Notes under the pieces: generated by a model | Told to the model about the DNA's origin: nothing | Databases searched by the model: none | Seen by the model: the letters and a program-made list of their open reading frames with translations, nothing else | Program-made: the position numbers and the translations under genes | Source: Balanoglossus misakiensis | Lineage: Eukaryota > Hemichordata | Length of the DNA: 64,000 nucleotides | Direction of reading: 5' to 3' | Assembly: GCA_040954595.2 (NCBI GenBank) | Contig: CM082594.2 | Location: forward strand, 6,882,001-6,946,000 | Part shown: positions 15,474 to 51,289 of the stretch, in pieces | Layout: every line of letters starts with the position of its first letter | Position numbering within the stretch: the stretch's first letter is position 1

Positions 15474-18186
15474 ATGAAGGTGGCAATAGAAGGGTGTGCC
15501 CATGGAGAACTGGAGAAGATCTACGACACGATAGAATTTCTGGAGAAGAAAGAGAACATCAAAGTGGACCTGTTGCTGTGTTGCGGGGATTTCCAGTCTG
15601 TCAGGAATGAGGCTGATCTGCTGTGCATGGCTGTACCACCAAAGTACAGACAGATGTGTTCTTTTTACAAGTGAGTTGCTGCACAATGAATGAGCAGTAG
15701 TATTTACTCAGTGTGGATCAGTTTGGCAGCATATAAACAAATGACCATCTTTATTTTGAGAAAGTACTTTCAAAACAATGTATTGATGGCGATATGATAA
15801 AATGTGTGTGTACTATACCCAACACTACAATGAAGTTTTTCATTTTTCCGTGCTTGACTGATTTATATATTTCCAGGTACTATTCCGGGGAAAAGACAGC
15901 ACCCATCCCAACAATTTTCATCGGTGGCAATCATGAAGCCTCCAACTACCTTGCAGAGCTGCCGTATGGTGGATGGGTGTGTCCTAATATTTACTACTTG
16001 GGTAAGAATCGCATGACAAACTGTCAGGTCATTTGTGTTCTCTAATAATGTCAAGAACTATAGAATCAGATACGACAGAAAGTGGACCATATTCAAATAT
16101 GGGTGTCAAGAGTCCAAAAATCCGATCATATCTCCATATTGACCAAGATGAAAATTATAACATTTGCTCTCATAGGTTATGCAGGGGTTGTCAACTTTGG
16201 TGGTGTGCGCATCGCTGGTATGTCAGGCATATACAAACATCACGACTACAAGAAAGGACATTTTGAGAAACCGCCATTTGGACAGGACACAGTCAGAAGT
16301 ATTTACCATGTCAGAAATTTAGAAGTCTTCAGGCTCAAACAGGTAAGGTGTATATTGCACACACCAAAAAGGGAGAAACCTACATCAAAAATCCTCAAAA
16401 TAGCTTCCAAAATATCAGACCACTCTCTTATCTGATATGGTAATGAGCAACTGCATGTATATTACAGATAAAGCAACCATTGGATATCGTCATGTCACAT
16501 GACTGGCCAAGGAAAGTATATTCATATGGAAACACAGATGAACTTCTCAGGAAGAAGAGATTTCTGAAGCAGGAGGTCGAATCAAAACAACTAGGTAGGC
16601 TCTTCACATGTTACATCATTACATATATCATAGACAAGTCAAAGCAAACCCAGCACAAATTGCGGTTGTATTCATAATTGTCCTGATTATTCCACAGGTA
16701 ATCCTGCTGCAGAAGAGCTGCTCCATGCGTTGAAGCCTTCCTACTGGTTCTCTGCTCATCTTCATGTCAAATTCCCAGCTGTAATTCAGCATACAGTAAG
16801 TGTAGTCTGTAACGTCCTATGGTATCTGGCCTGTGAAAACATTGTGTAATATCTCTAAAAAAAACTAAAACTCCAAAAAATCATTTTTTTTTTGCAGACT
16901 GACAGTGAAGATGATGATGATGACAGCGCCTGTGTTGACAATGGTAAAATTAAGAAGGCAAAAATAACGAAGTTTCTAGCGCTGGATAAATGTTTACCCT
17001 ACAGAGATTTTCTCCAGGCAAGTTGGTGTTCCTGCTCTTTGCGTCTGAGATTTTGGTTATATTTTGTTTAGCTTATGCATGCACTTCAGTGGCAGAAATC
17101 TGCCATCTTGGAATTCTGTCAAACATGAGGTTTGTATCACTCATTCACTTCAGTAGCAAACTGTTAAATATGGCAATAATTGTCAGTTGGTGAGGTCAAA
17201 GTATGTTTGTTCTTTCTATCCACCAGGTCATCGACATTCCGAGCAAGACAGATGGACCAAATGAACTGATGTACGATGAGGAATGGATCGCTATTCTGAA
17301 ATCCACCAATCATCTGCTGCGTACCACATCGCAGGCCATGAACATGCCATTTCCTGGGTTGCAAGAAAGGTACAGACATTTCATTTCAAGTCACTAACGT
17401 TCAAAGATAACCTGATTCACCTTAGATATGCAACTGAGAAAAACCTAGTTTGTTTGTGCCATTTTAGTGCTCTAGCCCAAGTTCAAATATCCATAGAATG
17501 TAAAAAGAGCCAGGTTCACCCCAGAGTTCAATTTTTTGTCTCCTAGATGGGATTTCACTGCCACGGAAGAGGAACTGAAGGCCGTCCGGGAAGACTGCAA
17601 GGGGAATTTCATGATACCGGAAAACTTTGAGAAGACAGCCCCAGCGTACGACACGCAACAGGCGCCGGACTCCAGACGGGCCAAAATGCCGCAAGGGTGC
17701 GTGAATCCCCAGACGACGCGGTTCTGCGAGACTTTCAAGGTCACGGACCCGAACGCCGTGAACTGCGGCAAAGGCCAGGAAGGAAGGCAGACCCCGAAGA
17801 AAACAGACAATCCGGACGAGATTATGTTAGATGATGACGAGAGCGACGATGGCAGTAGCAGCAGCAGCAGTGATGTCGAAAGTTCGGACGTCACCACGGA
17901 TGACATGACGACCACTGACCCCCCGTCGGATGTTCCCCTGGACGCCTCCTCAGACGAAGTCAAAAAATCGGAAGAGGACACGACCACCGAAGTTTCCTCT
18001 TCGTCGTCGCCGTCGTACGCCACTGATGGAACCTCGGGTACGCTGACAGAGTCGTCGGTTCCGGACGAACCTCTGCCGGACGTGAGGAGGACCGCAGATG
18101 ACGAGCTTTGCCACAAAGGGCCGAAACGATTCAAGAGGAGAAACCAGGCAATTTACGAACAGAGAGAAGAAGATTCAGACAATTAG
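15474..18186 (+). CDS. DBR1: RNA lariat debranching enzyme
   Basis: Nuclear metallophosphoesterase that cleaves the 2'-5' branch bond of excised intron lariats. Eight coding exons: 15474-15670, 15877-16001, 16176-16342, 16468-16594, 16698-16795, 16898-17017, 17227-17369, 17547-18186, giving 538 residues (human 544). Known catalytic positions are present at the same numbers as in human: C8 and H10 in EGCAHGEL, D39 in CCGDF, N84 in GGNHEA. The later SHDWP and SAHLHVKF histidines are also present. The C-terminal part is acidic and serine-rich, then basic and nuclear-signal-like ([11 protein letters not shown]), also found at the end of the human protein. Intron 6 begins with GC rather than GT. 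An AATAAA at 18438-18443 ends the transcript. Confidence 0.97.
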
Positions 18187-19774
18187 TCATATAGAACTTA
18201 CCTGACTTCCTCTTGGTAGTATTGATTTTATATCACTTTTATTAAATATATTTCAATTTTGCCACCATACAACTTATGATGGGATGGTACATTTTTTATC
18301 AATGTTGGAAATAATTGATGATACGCTGACTTGCATACATTTTCTGTCCAATTTCAGTCAATTATGTTTTTAACCATAGGAGTACTGCCCAGCATATGTT
18401 TACATATTAAAACACATACCGAAATAGAATTTTTGTAAATAAAGTTTGGGACTTAAAAATCCGAGACATACACCTAGACTGTGTGAAATTTGTATTTTTA
18501 TTTCGACAAAATGTCATATAGTTTGCTGTTCATGCATATCACCAGACCATATCCAAAATACAAAAATAACAATAAAACAAATCACTTCAAATAAAAAAAT
18601 AACATACTGGCTAATTTGTTTACATGTATAATAAATCACAGTAAAATTTTAAGCATGCAGCATAAAGTCCACTTTGGAATGATCCATTTATTGTACCTTG
18701 ATAAAAACACAAAAATTGTTCTGAAGAACGACGATTGTGAATGGCCACGACTTTCAAAAGATGACTGCTTATTGGGCAGTTACTGTCATCCTCGTCATGT
18801 GACTGGCCAATCATAATCCTCGTTCTGAAGCACAAGTTTTCATCTTGTAGCTCGTCAATAAAACATTGAAAGTAAAACAAAGTCAGTCACAGGTGACACC
18901 CACAAGGGCCAACGTGACAATGGCGCAACGATTCAACGTACTCCAAATTCAAATATATCACTTGATCTTTAAAACAGATATAGAATATAAGACATGCAGT
19001 TGCGTTACAAAGAACCACAAGCATAATGATTGTGGAAGGCATCCATGAAAAGTTATTGTTTCTTCTGTCATCAATATGACGGGGTTGAAAGTACAAAACT
19101 GGGGTCAAAGATCATAATTGCCTGGGATGATCAACTAGAAAAGAAGTTTAGATATAAAACTTGCAGCATCGAATGAGACATCCCAGTGATCTTGAAATAC
19201 TGCATCTGACCTTTGACTCGACCTGACTGGTTACAGCCGTGTGTTTGTACTCCAAACGTCATGATAGAGAGTATATCTTGTCACAAGTCGGTAATTTATG
19301 CATTGCTTTAGGTTTTGAAGGGACACAGTCACTGTTTTTTGACATTAATTTTGAGTATATTCAAAACGGGCATTTCTGTGGAAGTTTAGATCAAGCCAAT
19401 CACAGATTTTTCCTTGGGTGGCCATGCAAAAAATTGCGCCACCACATGGTCACTACAAGACTTGGCTATGGCCTTTTATCATACAGGCATACTTTAATGC
19501 AGATTTGAGTCTGGACTATCTCGCTTCTTCAAAAAGATGTAAATTGAGCCAACACAAATAAACATGAAACAAGAAAGAACCAATAATGTCAAAATCGGCA
19601 ACTTTGTCCCTCTAGATGAATCGAAAGCATTCTGGTATTTTGGTTCACTGGTAGGCCTGTAATATCAGTTTTGACACTGCTTATTTTTGGATTGAGGCCA
19701 CCAGAACAAATCAAAAGCTCTTTATACATTTCAATTAAAAACAACATAAAAGACATTTTTCATCATGTATAACA
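18187..19774. other. DBR1 3' UTR and intergenic sequence
   Basis: The DBR1 poly(A) signal is at 18438-18443. A minus-strand signal (TTTATT) sits near 18496. Beyond this the sequence is AT-rich with only short chance reading frames. I see no gene here. Confidence 0.5.
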
Positions 19775-20554
19775 GAAATAACCCCTTTCATTTTTTATTT
19801 CGTCGGCAGTAGGAATGCATGCTTCACTGTAGGCTGGTTCGAAAGATCCATTCCAGTTCGCAGTCGACGTTCCTTCAGTTGAGAAGTGCGCTCCATATTA
19901 ACCACACACTGAAAGAAACGAAAGACAAAATACAGTATTTGTATAGAGGGCGATACTCGTGTGCCAATGAACATTCAAATAAAAAGCCAACAGCAGCAGA
20001 TAGGGAACATGAAGAGAGGGCAGGGCGAGTAGAACTCAACCAAGAATATTCTTGGCAATTAGAATGTTTGTTAGAAAACAGAAAACAAGAACTGGTGAAA
20101 AGGGAGATGTATTAGTAGGAGAAAGGTGCAGCACTACTCTACATTAGAATTTTTATCAGGCATACCTTGCGAGGGGGACATATTTATGCCAAACTGGAAT
20201 GCTGATAATATCGAACCAATCAACTGAAAATTAAATTAAAAATAAAGCAATATTATTCGGGTTAACTTAAATAATGATGTAGGTTTGACAGCGGGGGTGG
20301 GGGTTGCGTTATGTAAATTCCAGCGTTGCGGGCATAATTCATTGGGCAGAAACTCGTTCGGCACTTACAGTCTTGGCAAGTTTCCTATTTGGTATATTCA
20401 CGTAGATGTTTCGACGTGCCACTTGCAATCTAACAGAAATGTCTACCCGCAGAGAAGAAACGTTACCCTGATTGTGGTCGACTGAAAGAGGTTTCTGGGG
20501 TATGCGAGTCGCAGCCAGTCGTGTTAACATGCTGTATTGCATAAAAATATTCAC
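19775..20554 (-). other. Candidate small spliced minus-strand transcript (unrecognised)
   Basis: Three blocks carry consistent minus-strand splice signals: first exon ending at 20369 with donor GTAAGT; a 58 nt middle exon 20166-20223 (acceptor TTTTCAG, donor GTATGC); and a last exon starting at 19908 (acceptor TTTCAG) with AATAAA at 19794-19799. One reading frame from the ATG at 20554 crosses both junctions and stops at 19898, giving 84 residues that begin with a short hydrophobic/basic stretch a little like a mitochondrial presequence. A second frame in the last exon (ATG at 19896, 33 residues, MERTSQLKERRLRTG...) has a stop overlapping the poly(A) signal. I recognise neither peptide. It may be a lineage-specific small protein or a long non-coding RNA. 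The 5' end is not defined. Confidence 0.3.
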
Positions 20555-21303
20555 AAGTCATAACCCATAGCCCGTCTAATATCTTTAACACACACATTAC
20601 TATAAGAGTTCAACCATTGCAAAGTTTGCGATCTCCGCTAGGAGACCTTTTGCCCAGACTGAACAGACAACCTGCGCCCATAAATTAGCAAATGTTTTGT
20701 CGAAATGTTGGCCAGCTATGTAGAAAACACCAGAAAGGCCGCATACTTTCAAAGACTGAAATTGTTCCAGACAAACGTGGGGCACTTGCAAGGAACACGA
20801 TATGCACTTTCACCGCAACTTGCTTGACGGAAAGAAACTTTTACACACACGGACAACTATTTTACTCTGCGACACTACACTCTGTACCGTTGATTTGTAA
20901 AGAATTATTGATCTTCAATCTACAATCCAATTTAGTGAATTTTTAGCTTTCTTAACTGCCATAACTTATGTCAAGAAATATTATCTCTCGCATGTTTTCA
21001 AGGAACACGATTAAGATATTATTAAGACTGAGTCACCACACCTATCGGATAACGAGCTCCATAACAGATGACGCATCTTGTCACAGAGCTGTAGAAACGG
21101 GAGTGGGTAATTTGGAATATTTCAATTATCACTGCCACTCCTTGCCGTGCCGTGCCACCGAATCGTTCGACACTCTTGTCGGAAATATCATCATCAGAAA
21201 AGAAAGTACTTTGAGTAAATTTGTCTTGTTTCAAGTGGTGTATCAACCACAGTATCTTTGTTGGGCAGCATGATGAATGGACAGAGTTCGACTCATCAAC
21301 AGG

Positions 21304-21335
21304 ACAGACAGACAGACATACAGGCAGGCAGACAG
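21304..21335. repeat. (CAGA)/(CAGG) tetranucleotide repeat
   Basis: Short imperfect tandem array of CAGA units followed by CAGG units in the DBR1-ALK gap. Confidence 0.8.
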
Positions 21336-21828
21336 CAAAAGGGAGATAGAACGGGGGGATTTAGAAAATGTTCAGAAAATGCAATCGCTCCGGATATGGA
21401 CTTATGTTACGGTGGAATCTGACAGTCTGGCATGCTCTAAACACGTGCCTGACGAGTTGTGTCATAAACTGCAAAGACGACTAAACCCGCGGCGCCTGAA
21501 ATCATAAATTACCCGTGTGTTGCTTACTATACTAGTATATTCCAAAATAGATCATATTTATATAGAGGACAGTTTTGCATAGCAGAGATCAGATGGACGG
21601 AATTAAAGTTAACAGATACTTCTCAAAAACGGTCAATCCTGCTGTGGTGTCCTGATGTTGACGTCACAGTATGTTAACACAGCTGCACCGTATATCACAC
21701 ATTGGACCCACGTGTGGTTTAACCGACACCACCGTTGAATAGAATGTGCCCGGTGCCCTGCGACCGGATACACCAGAATGTGTGACAGCTGGGAATGAAG
21801 TCGAAGTTGTGTCATCTCAATAAAGAGT

Positions 21829-21911
21829 CCCCCCCCCCCTAGCTACGATTACACGGACTTGCACCTGCATTGGTCGCCAATAATCACGTTTGCACTGCGA
21901 GGGGGGGGGGG
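21829..21911. repeat. C11 and G11 homopolymers facing each other
   Basis: Eleven cytosines at 21829-21839 and eleven guanines at 21901-21911, separated by 61 bp. They are exactly complementary and could pair as a hairpin in single-stranded DNA or RNA. Confidence 0.8.
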
Positions 21912-24900
21912 ACAAATTGTTCCAATTTTAGTGGCAAGCATGCGTTGGAAGACATTTAATAATCATTCCAGTACTAAACGTCACATTACTTTGAAGACTG
22001 TAAAAATTATGCTTGATTTGCTTGAACTTAGAACTGAGACATTCCTTGCGTTGAAATATGGCTGTGCAAATATGCGCTGGGGTAGACAACCAACGCAGTT
22101 ACCTTTGGGAAAGTGCCAACACTGAAATCGTGTCTCCGGGGCATGTTAACTGAAGAATGTTGATTTACACATAACACGAGACGTCGAGCCTGGTGTGAAA
22201 ATATTGAATGGAAAAAAACCCACACGGGGGGATCGGATCAGAAAAGTACTAGTATTTCGATACATTTGAGCAAGGTATTTTTAACGTAACTGCCCAACAA
22301 TCCAATACACAAGTCGGCACCGAATTGTGCGCACTATTCAGCATCCCTTTATGTTCACGTGCCACGTGCGTCTAACATACGACGGCTTTGATGAAAGCGG
22401 CCCGCATGTATTATGCAATACACGAAAGCCACGATCATAACGTAACTACTTTGTTATTCGTATGTAAGGGCCGTGTTCCTTACCACAATATCCAGTCATG
22501 TACACATACACGAAAGGACAATAATGATTTTTTTTTATTTACGAGATTCATTTGCAACTTTGACAACATTTTAGAAAGTCAAGAGCCAGATTATCAGCAC
22601 CGACGTCCGTTTTGTTGACACCATTTTTGTATATCAAATCTTGAGTGGAATGCCGGGAGGTATCGGAATGTTGCGCCATTAAAATGCCGATCGAAAATAT
22701 CAATATCTGCGTCATCAAATATGTCCCTTAAAATAGTCTATCGAAATGGGAACAGAACTGTTCAACGGCCGGCATTCTAGTCATCACTAACAATCAACTT
22801 GTACTTCCAAACTGGCGACAAAGCCGTATGCAGCTGTCCTCATAGCTGTGGTCACACAGCGATCTTTTTTTCTGCGTGTGATTCTCCGTGATAGTTTAGC
22901 CTTTTTGGACAACTCATACCTCTCGAAGCCATCTGATATTTTGTGACAATATGCCAGATTAAACGTGACACCTCGGGAACCTGTCACCAAAGAATGATGC
23001 TTTCCATAACTCGAATCGATCAAGCTGCGTGTTGAAGTATTGAATTAAGAAGACGCCCATGTTATCATTACTCTGTAATTTCATCACTTATCTGTGCGAA
23101 GTTATTGCGTTTTAAGCACTGCTACTTCTTGCAATAAATGACGATGAAAATGGCGATGATGGTGGAGACGAATTGTTTGAAACAAGCCTCATACCTTTTC
23201 TAATAAACAACGAAATCAAAGGATATTGACCAATAAATTACCCGTTAATAGTGGGTTGATTACCGAATTGTCCTTGTCTGTTCAGAACAGCCCTGTCACA
23301 GTTTCAAATTTCACGTTTCCTCGAAGGCCATAATACACACGAAACGGCCAAAATTCCCATGACACTTCGGCCTCTATGGTACATGTAAGACATGTGGTTA
23401 CAATCACTCAAGCACTTCGTAAGGTTACAAACCACAAAAAGTCAGTGAGAAACATTCCTTGTGCGACAGTTTTTTTGCAATAAACCGTTCGTGGTGTACG
23501 AATGAGCCTCCGGTAATATTTTCATCAACATGATCGGCTGTTTTCATGAGTGGCATCAAAGATATCTCTACAGAAGCAACAGCCGGGGGCGTTGCCATGA
23601 CAAGTTACTAACGACGAAGCACTCAAGCCGAAATTTGTTGACAGATGCGAATCCACTTCGGACGAGTGGAGATTACGTCTTCATGCAGACGACTGCAGGC
23701 ATGAAAACGTGTAACCCGAGATGACGCAAGACATCACACGCATCGCAGAACAATGCCTGGCATGGTATGGATCAGATATAATTGTCATGTGACTTTAAGG
23801 TCGACATCTCGAAACAGAATTCTTCCTCGTCAGACCGACCGGTCCAACTGACCTACTTTCTCAACATTGCTCGAGGATTTAATTGTCTTAATTTATTAAC
23901 GTCGTCTGTGAGACCGGGCGAACGGGAACACTAAACTATGCGATGCAACTAAAGCTCTTAAGTTTAGCGTAGTAAGTTTGCTAAGCTTATGTTATCAAAA
24001 ATCAAAATGTTATTTTCACGAAACACACTTCACAGAAAGTATGCAGAGTTACCACAATGGAATCAAAACTTTTGGGACAGAAAAAAAAGACGGTCTCTTT
24101 TCCCCGAATACGCACGTGGCCTGTTGATATGAAATGTACATCAATGTCCCACACATTTGAAGGCTTTGATGAGTTTTTTTTGAGCAAGTATACGTACCGC
24201 ATTATATTTATCTGCCGGTCTTTGTCACTTTGACGATTACATGGCCTTTTTGCTGTCGCTGATCGGTTGCTGCGTGGCTTTGCTTTTGTGGTGACCGGAG
24301 TAGATCTGCGAAGCCAGAATCACCAGGCTGCCGTCGTTTCCGATGTCGATCACGATCAGTTCGTGGAGCATCTTTGCTTCTTAGAGGTCGATTCAGGTCG
24401 ATGGTGCGTCTGGCTCGTTTCGGTGGGTGGGTGTTTTGCCCTCGGTGTAATACAGAATTCGAGACTTCTTCAGTTTGCTGTCAGAGTTCACTCGAAAAAA
24501 AGGCGGTTATATGCGAGGAACGATGTTCGGGTCTTGTATTCTCTCAGTGGCCGACAAGGCAGCAGGTCCGCGGGACAAGAAGTTCTTCGCTCGTGCTCGG
24601 TCGACAGTGACCACAACAAATGAACGTGGGCAGAGAATCTTCGAAAGTAACGCGTCAAAGCCGGCTGGAATGTGTCAAAACTCTGGGAGTTCGCCAAGTC
24701 TGTGATCTGGTAGTGGTGTAACGTCTACTAATAAACTCGACACGAAAAGGTCCGACAACGACCGGCTTGTTTACGAGGCGTATCTTCGTCCCAGCGCCCT
24801 GACATTAACTGAACGAGATCTGACAGCGCTAGGTTCTTGGACACGTGCCAACGTCTATATCAAGCATGTCATGCCGGGATCCATTTAAATCTTAACTTGA

Positions 24901-27810
24901 TTAAATTACTTACATTCCGCGGAGGGCTTCGGAAGATGAGTGTTCTGCAGTGTGTATGAACGAGATCAGTTACTCGCGGGTGTACGGGATCTGTTACGAT
25001 GGACAGGATCAATTACTCGTGATGCGCATCGCAGGGAATTGGCACAAACGCGACAAAACAACATGGAACCATGCAACCAAATACGTGTGATAGGGTATAT
25101 TACCATTTTCCGAAGAAACTTTTCCTCACGTATAATTAAGACACTAAGTCCAAGAAACCAACCGTTACCTTTCTTATACCGTTCTTCGCAACAACCCAAA
25201 TTATTTCGGCTCGTAAACGTCATCAAAAGATTTTCATGGATCCTAAAGATTTTTCCAGTTCAATCAGCAACTACGCCGCAACGTGGCATCGTGCGGGCTT
25301 TCGTACGAGAAAAAAAAATAATGAATTCACCACACCTGGTCATCACAATATTCAAATAACGAAAATAAAACGAAAAACACACCTGGTCACGAAAACAACA
25401 GAAAACTTCTCCTACGTAGGCCTAACAGTTATCAAATTGGTCAAAAACATTTATAACCAGTTGAATAATTGAAGAGCTTCACTCGCAAAACAGCGACAAT
25501 GTTTTCGCATTAAAATGTTCACAAACAACAAATTTCAGGAGATTGAACGTATTTTTCTTTCGCGTTGACACGCCGATTAATTATCTTCAAGTGACGCTGA
25601 TATAATTGGGTGTTCAACCTTGCGGCATGTGAGCGCTACCCTAACAGTGGCTGACACTATGTAGGGAGTAGGGAATATTACGACCCAATTAACCCATACA
25701 TAAACTCCAATGTCTATGATTAACCTTATACTTTTTACTTTCAAAATTTCGAAGCCGCTGATTACACACATTCTCGTAATAAAATAAACGTTTTTCTATT
25801 GCTCGCTTTTAAGGAAGTCGGGCGCTTTTAAGGAAATTGAAGAGCAAAATTTGACGCGAATATTAAGTTTACAGTCATTTCTGCAATGCACGTATTTCTG
25901 GATTTTGGTACGGTTCACTTGTAAACACTAAAATCGAAGTGGTCGTAAATATTTCCTAATCTGTAAATTGTTATTCCCGCAGCGGCAGAGAAAAAAAGAA
26001 ACATCCCTTCCTCTAAAGTAAAGTGTTATCTCTACAAGTGAAATATTTGTGTCCGAAATTGGCACGCCACTTAAAATGTCGGCAGACGTCCTGTGGCTGT
26101 TTTCTTAGTTACATGCAGTGTTCGCGATGAACTCTTTGGACATGGTCGGTCATGAGCTACCTACGGCGTTGTTGTTACTTGGCAAAGAGCCAAACCTGCC
26201 CATCAGAAAGAGATTAGACGGCAGCTGACATGTACATCTTATAAAATGAAACCTCGCTGTAATAAATCTTGCCTAATATAGCCAGTTTTAAGTGTTATAG
26301 AAAAAAAACACAATTAACTTGAAGTTTTACGCAAAATACAAAATAAAAATTACATTTTTTATTAATGTTAAACATATTCACTGGTATGTGTTCAAATTTG
26401 AAATATACAATGTACATCATTTTAAAAACGTCTTGAAAAATGATAAAACATTCAAAGGAAAGTAGTCTCCAAAAATGCACCAAAATGAATGATAAAATAC
26501 TTATAACACAGTTCCTACAAGTGTGATAAAGTAGATAGTTAGCAATTATAAAAAAATGAATATTGGTAAACTTGATAAACCGTTTTCTCACACACACAAA
26601 TAAAATTTGCACAGAGCCCATCACACAAAGTTTGATCATGAAAGGGATTGAAGCACCGAAATTAAATAATGATACAGAGATGTCAATGTCCCCTCCACCT
26701 TGATTCTTGAATATATGATAATTCACCTTTTAAACCAAAATATAAAAGGAAATCGCACCTGTGAAATGCTGCAAAACCCTTCACCAAAAATCGTACAAAT
26801 AAGTTCCAAGTGATCAGCATTGTAATATTGTAAAACAGATTAATACCCAAAATAGCTGCATCATTTTCAAATATAATAATAAATCTGGAATAAAAACATA
26901 TAAATACTGTACTCCATATTAAATAGAAAAGCAGTGACATAGTGATAATACAATCATTTACTTTTTGGTTTTTATGTTCAGCCATATCTCTCAAAAAGCT
27001 GTTTTATATAAATGTATGAAAAAAGGCACTTGAAATAATAAGATAAAGCCATCTAAATATGTAGTAGGTTGGATTATCAGAACCACAATTATTTTTCGCT
27101 CCTAATCGTATATTTCAGCTGATTTAGATTCTCATTCCTGCTTGTAAACTTTAATATACCCACCAATCACACAGAAAAGTAGTTAATTGTACTCTCTCAT
27201 TGTATAATTTACATTTCACTTCTTCTGGGTCAATCATGTAAATGCATGGACACATAAAGTACATTGTAACATCACATTTTTAACATTACATTTTTATAAT
27301 ATCTATCTATATATTTATCTTTAAATAGCAATGTGAGCTAATTACCAATGGTGTATACTTACTGCTAACAAAAACTGACTAAATCTAGTTGATTTCTTCA
27401 TGAATATTACAATGGCAGTACAGACATTTAAAAGACATTTGAGAAGCAGTAGAGGTTAGATGCATTTAATACTATGATTACCATCCCCTTAGGGATGACC
27501 TTTGAACTTTAAAGGCACACTGTAGCTTGTGAGTTACCGTTTTCTTAGGTTTGCACTGTGTTCAAGTGCCAGATGTTGGGGTGTGACCTTACCTCCTTGT
27601 GGAAACTTAAGATTATATTTCGATTTGTTTCATGAAATTACCTTCTCAGGTAATGATTAATGCTTGTTTCCATATTAACCCTGCGATAAACTGGCCTTGG
27701 ATAATATACATGTACAATTTATTTTGAGACTTCCACGGAAAATAATTTCAATTGCATGATGTACACCTTGGAATGTCATGACAACCTGTAGACTGTTTGA
27801 CCAAAAAATC

Positions 27811-51289
<23,479 letters not shown>

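Larger units (their letters stand above)
20555..27810. other. Large gap between DBR1 and ALK
   Basis: About 7 kb without a recognised gene. The part from about 20.3 to 25.6 kb looks richer in CG dinucleotides than the flanks. It holds many short frames on both strands (up to about 139 codons near 24.9-25.4 kb), none with recognisable domains. The part from 26.3 to 27.8 kb is strongly AT-rich and includes the ALK 3' UTR; a minus-strand AATAAA (TTTATT at 27718-27723) is the first possible ALK end. It could contain regulatory elements or non-coding RNA exons. Confidence 0.4.

Noticed and set aside
17472-18134. 220-codon minus-strand frame opposite the last DBR1 exon
   Set aside because: Antisense of the acidic Ser-rich DBR1 tail; no domains and no independent signals.
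24940-25359. 139-codon plus-strand frame in the DBR1-ALK gap
   Set aside because: No recognisable domain and low-complexity end; treated as chance without transcript evidence.
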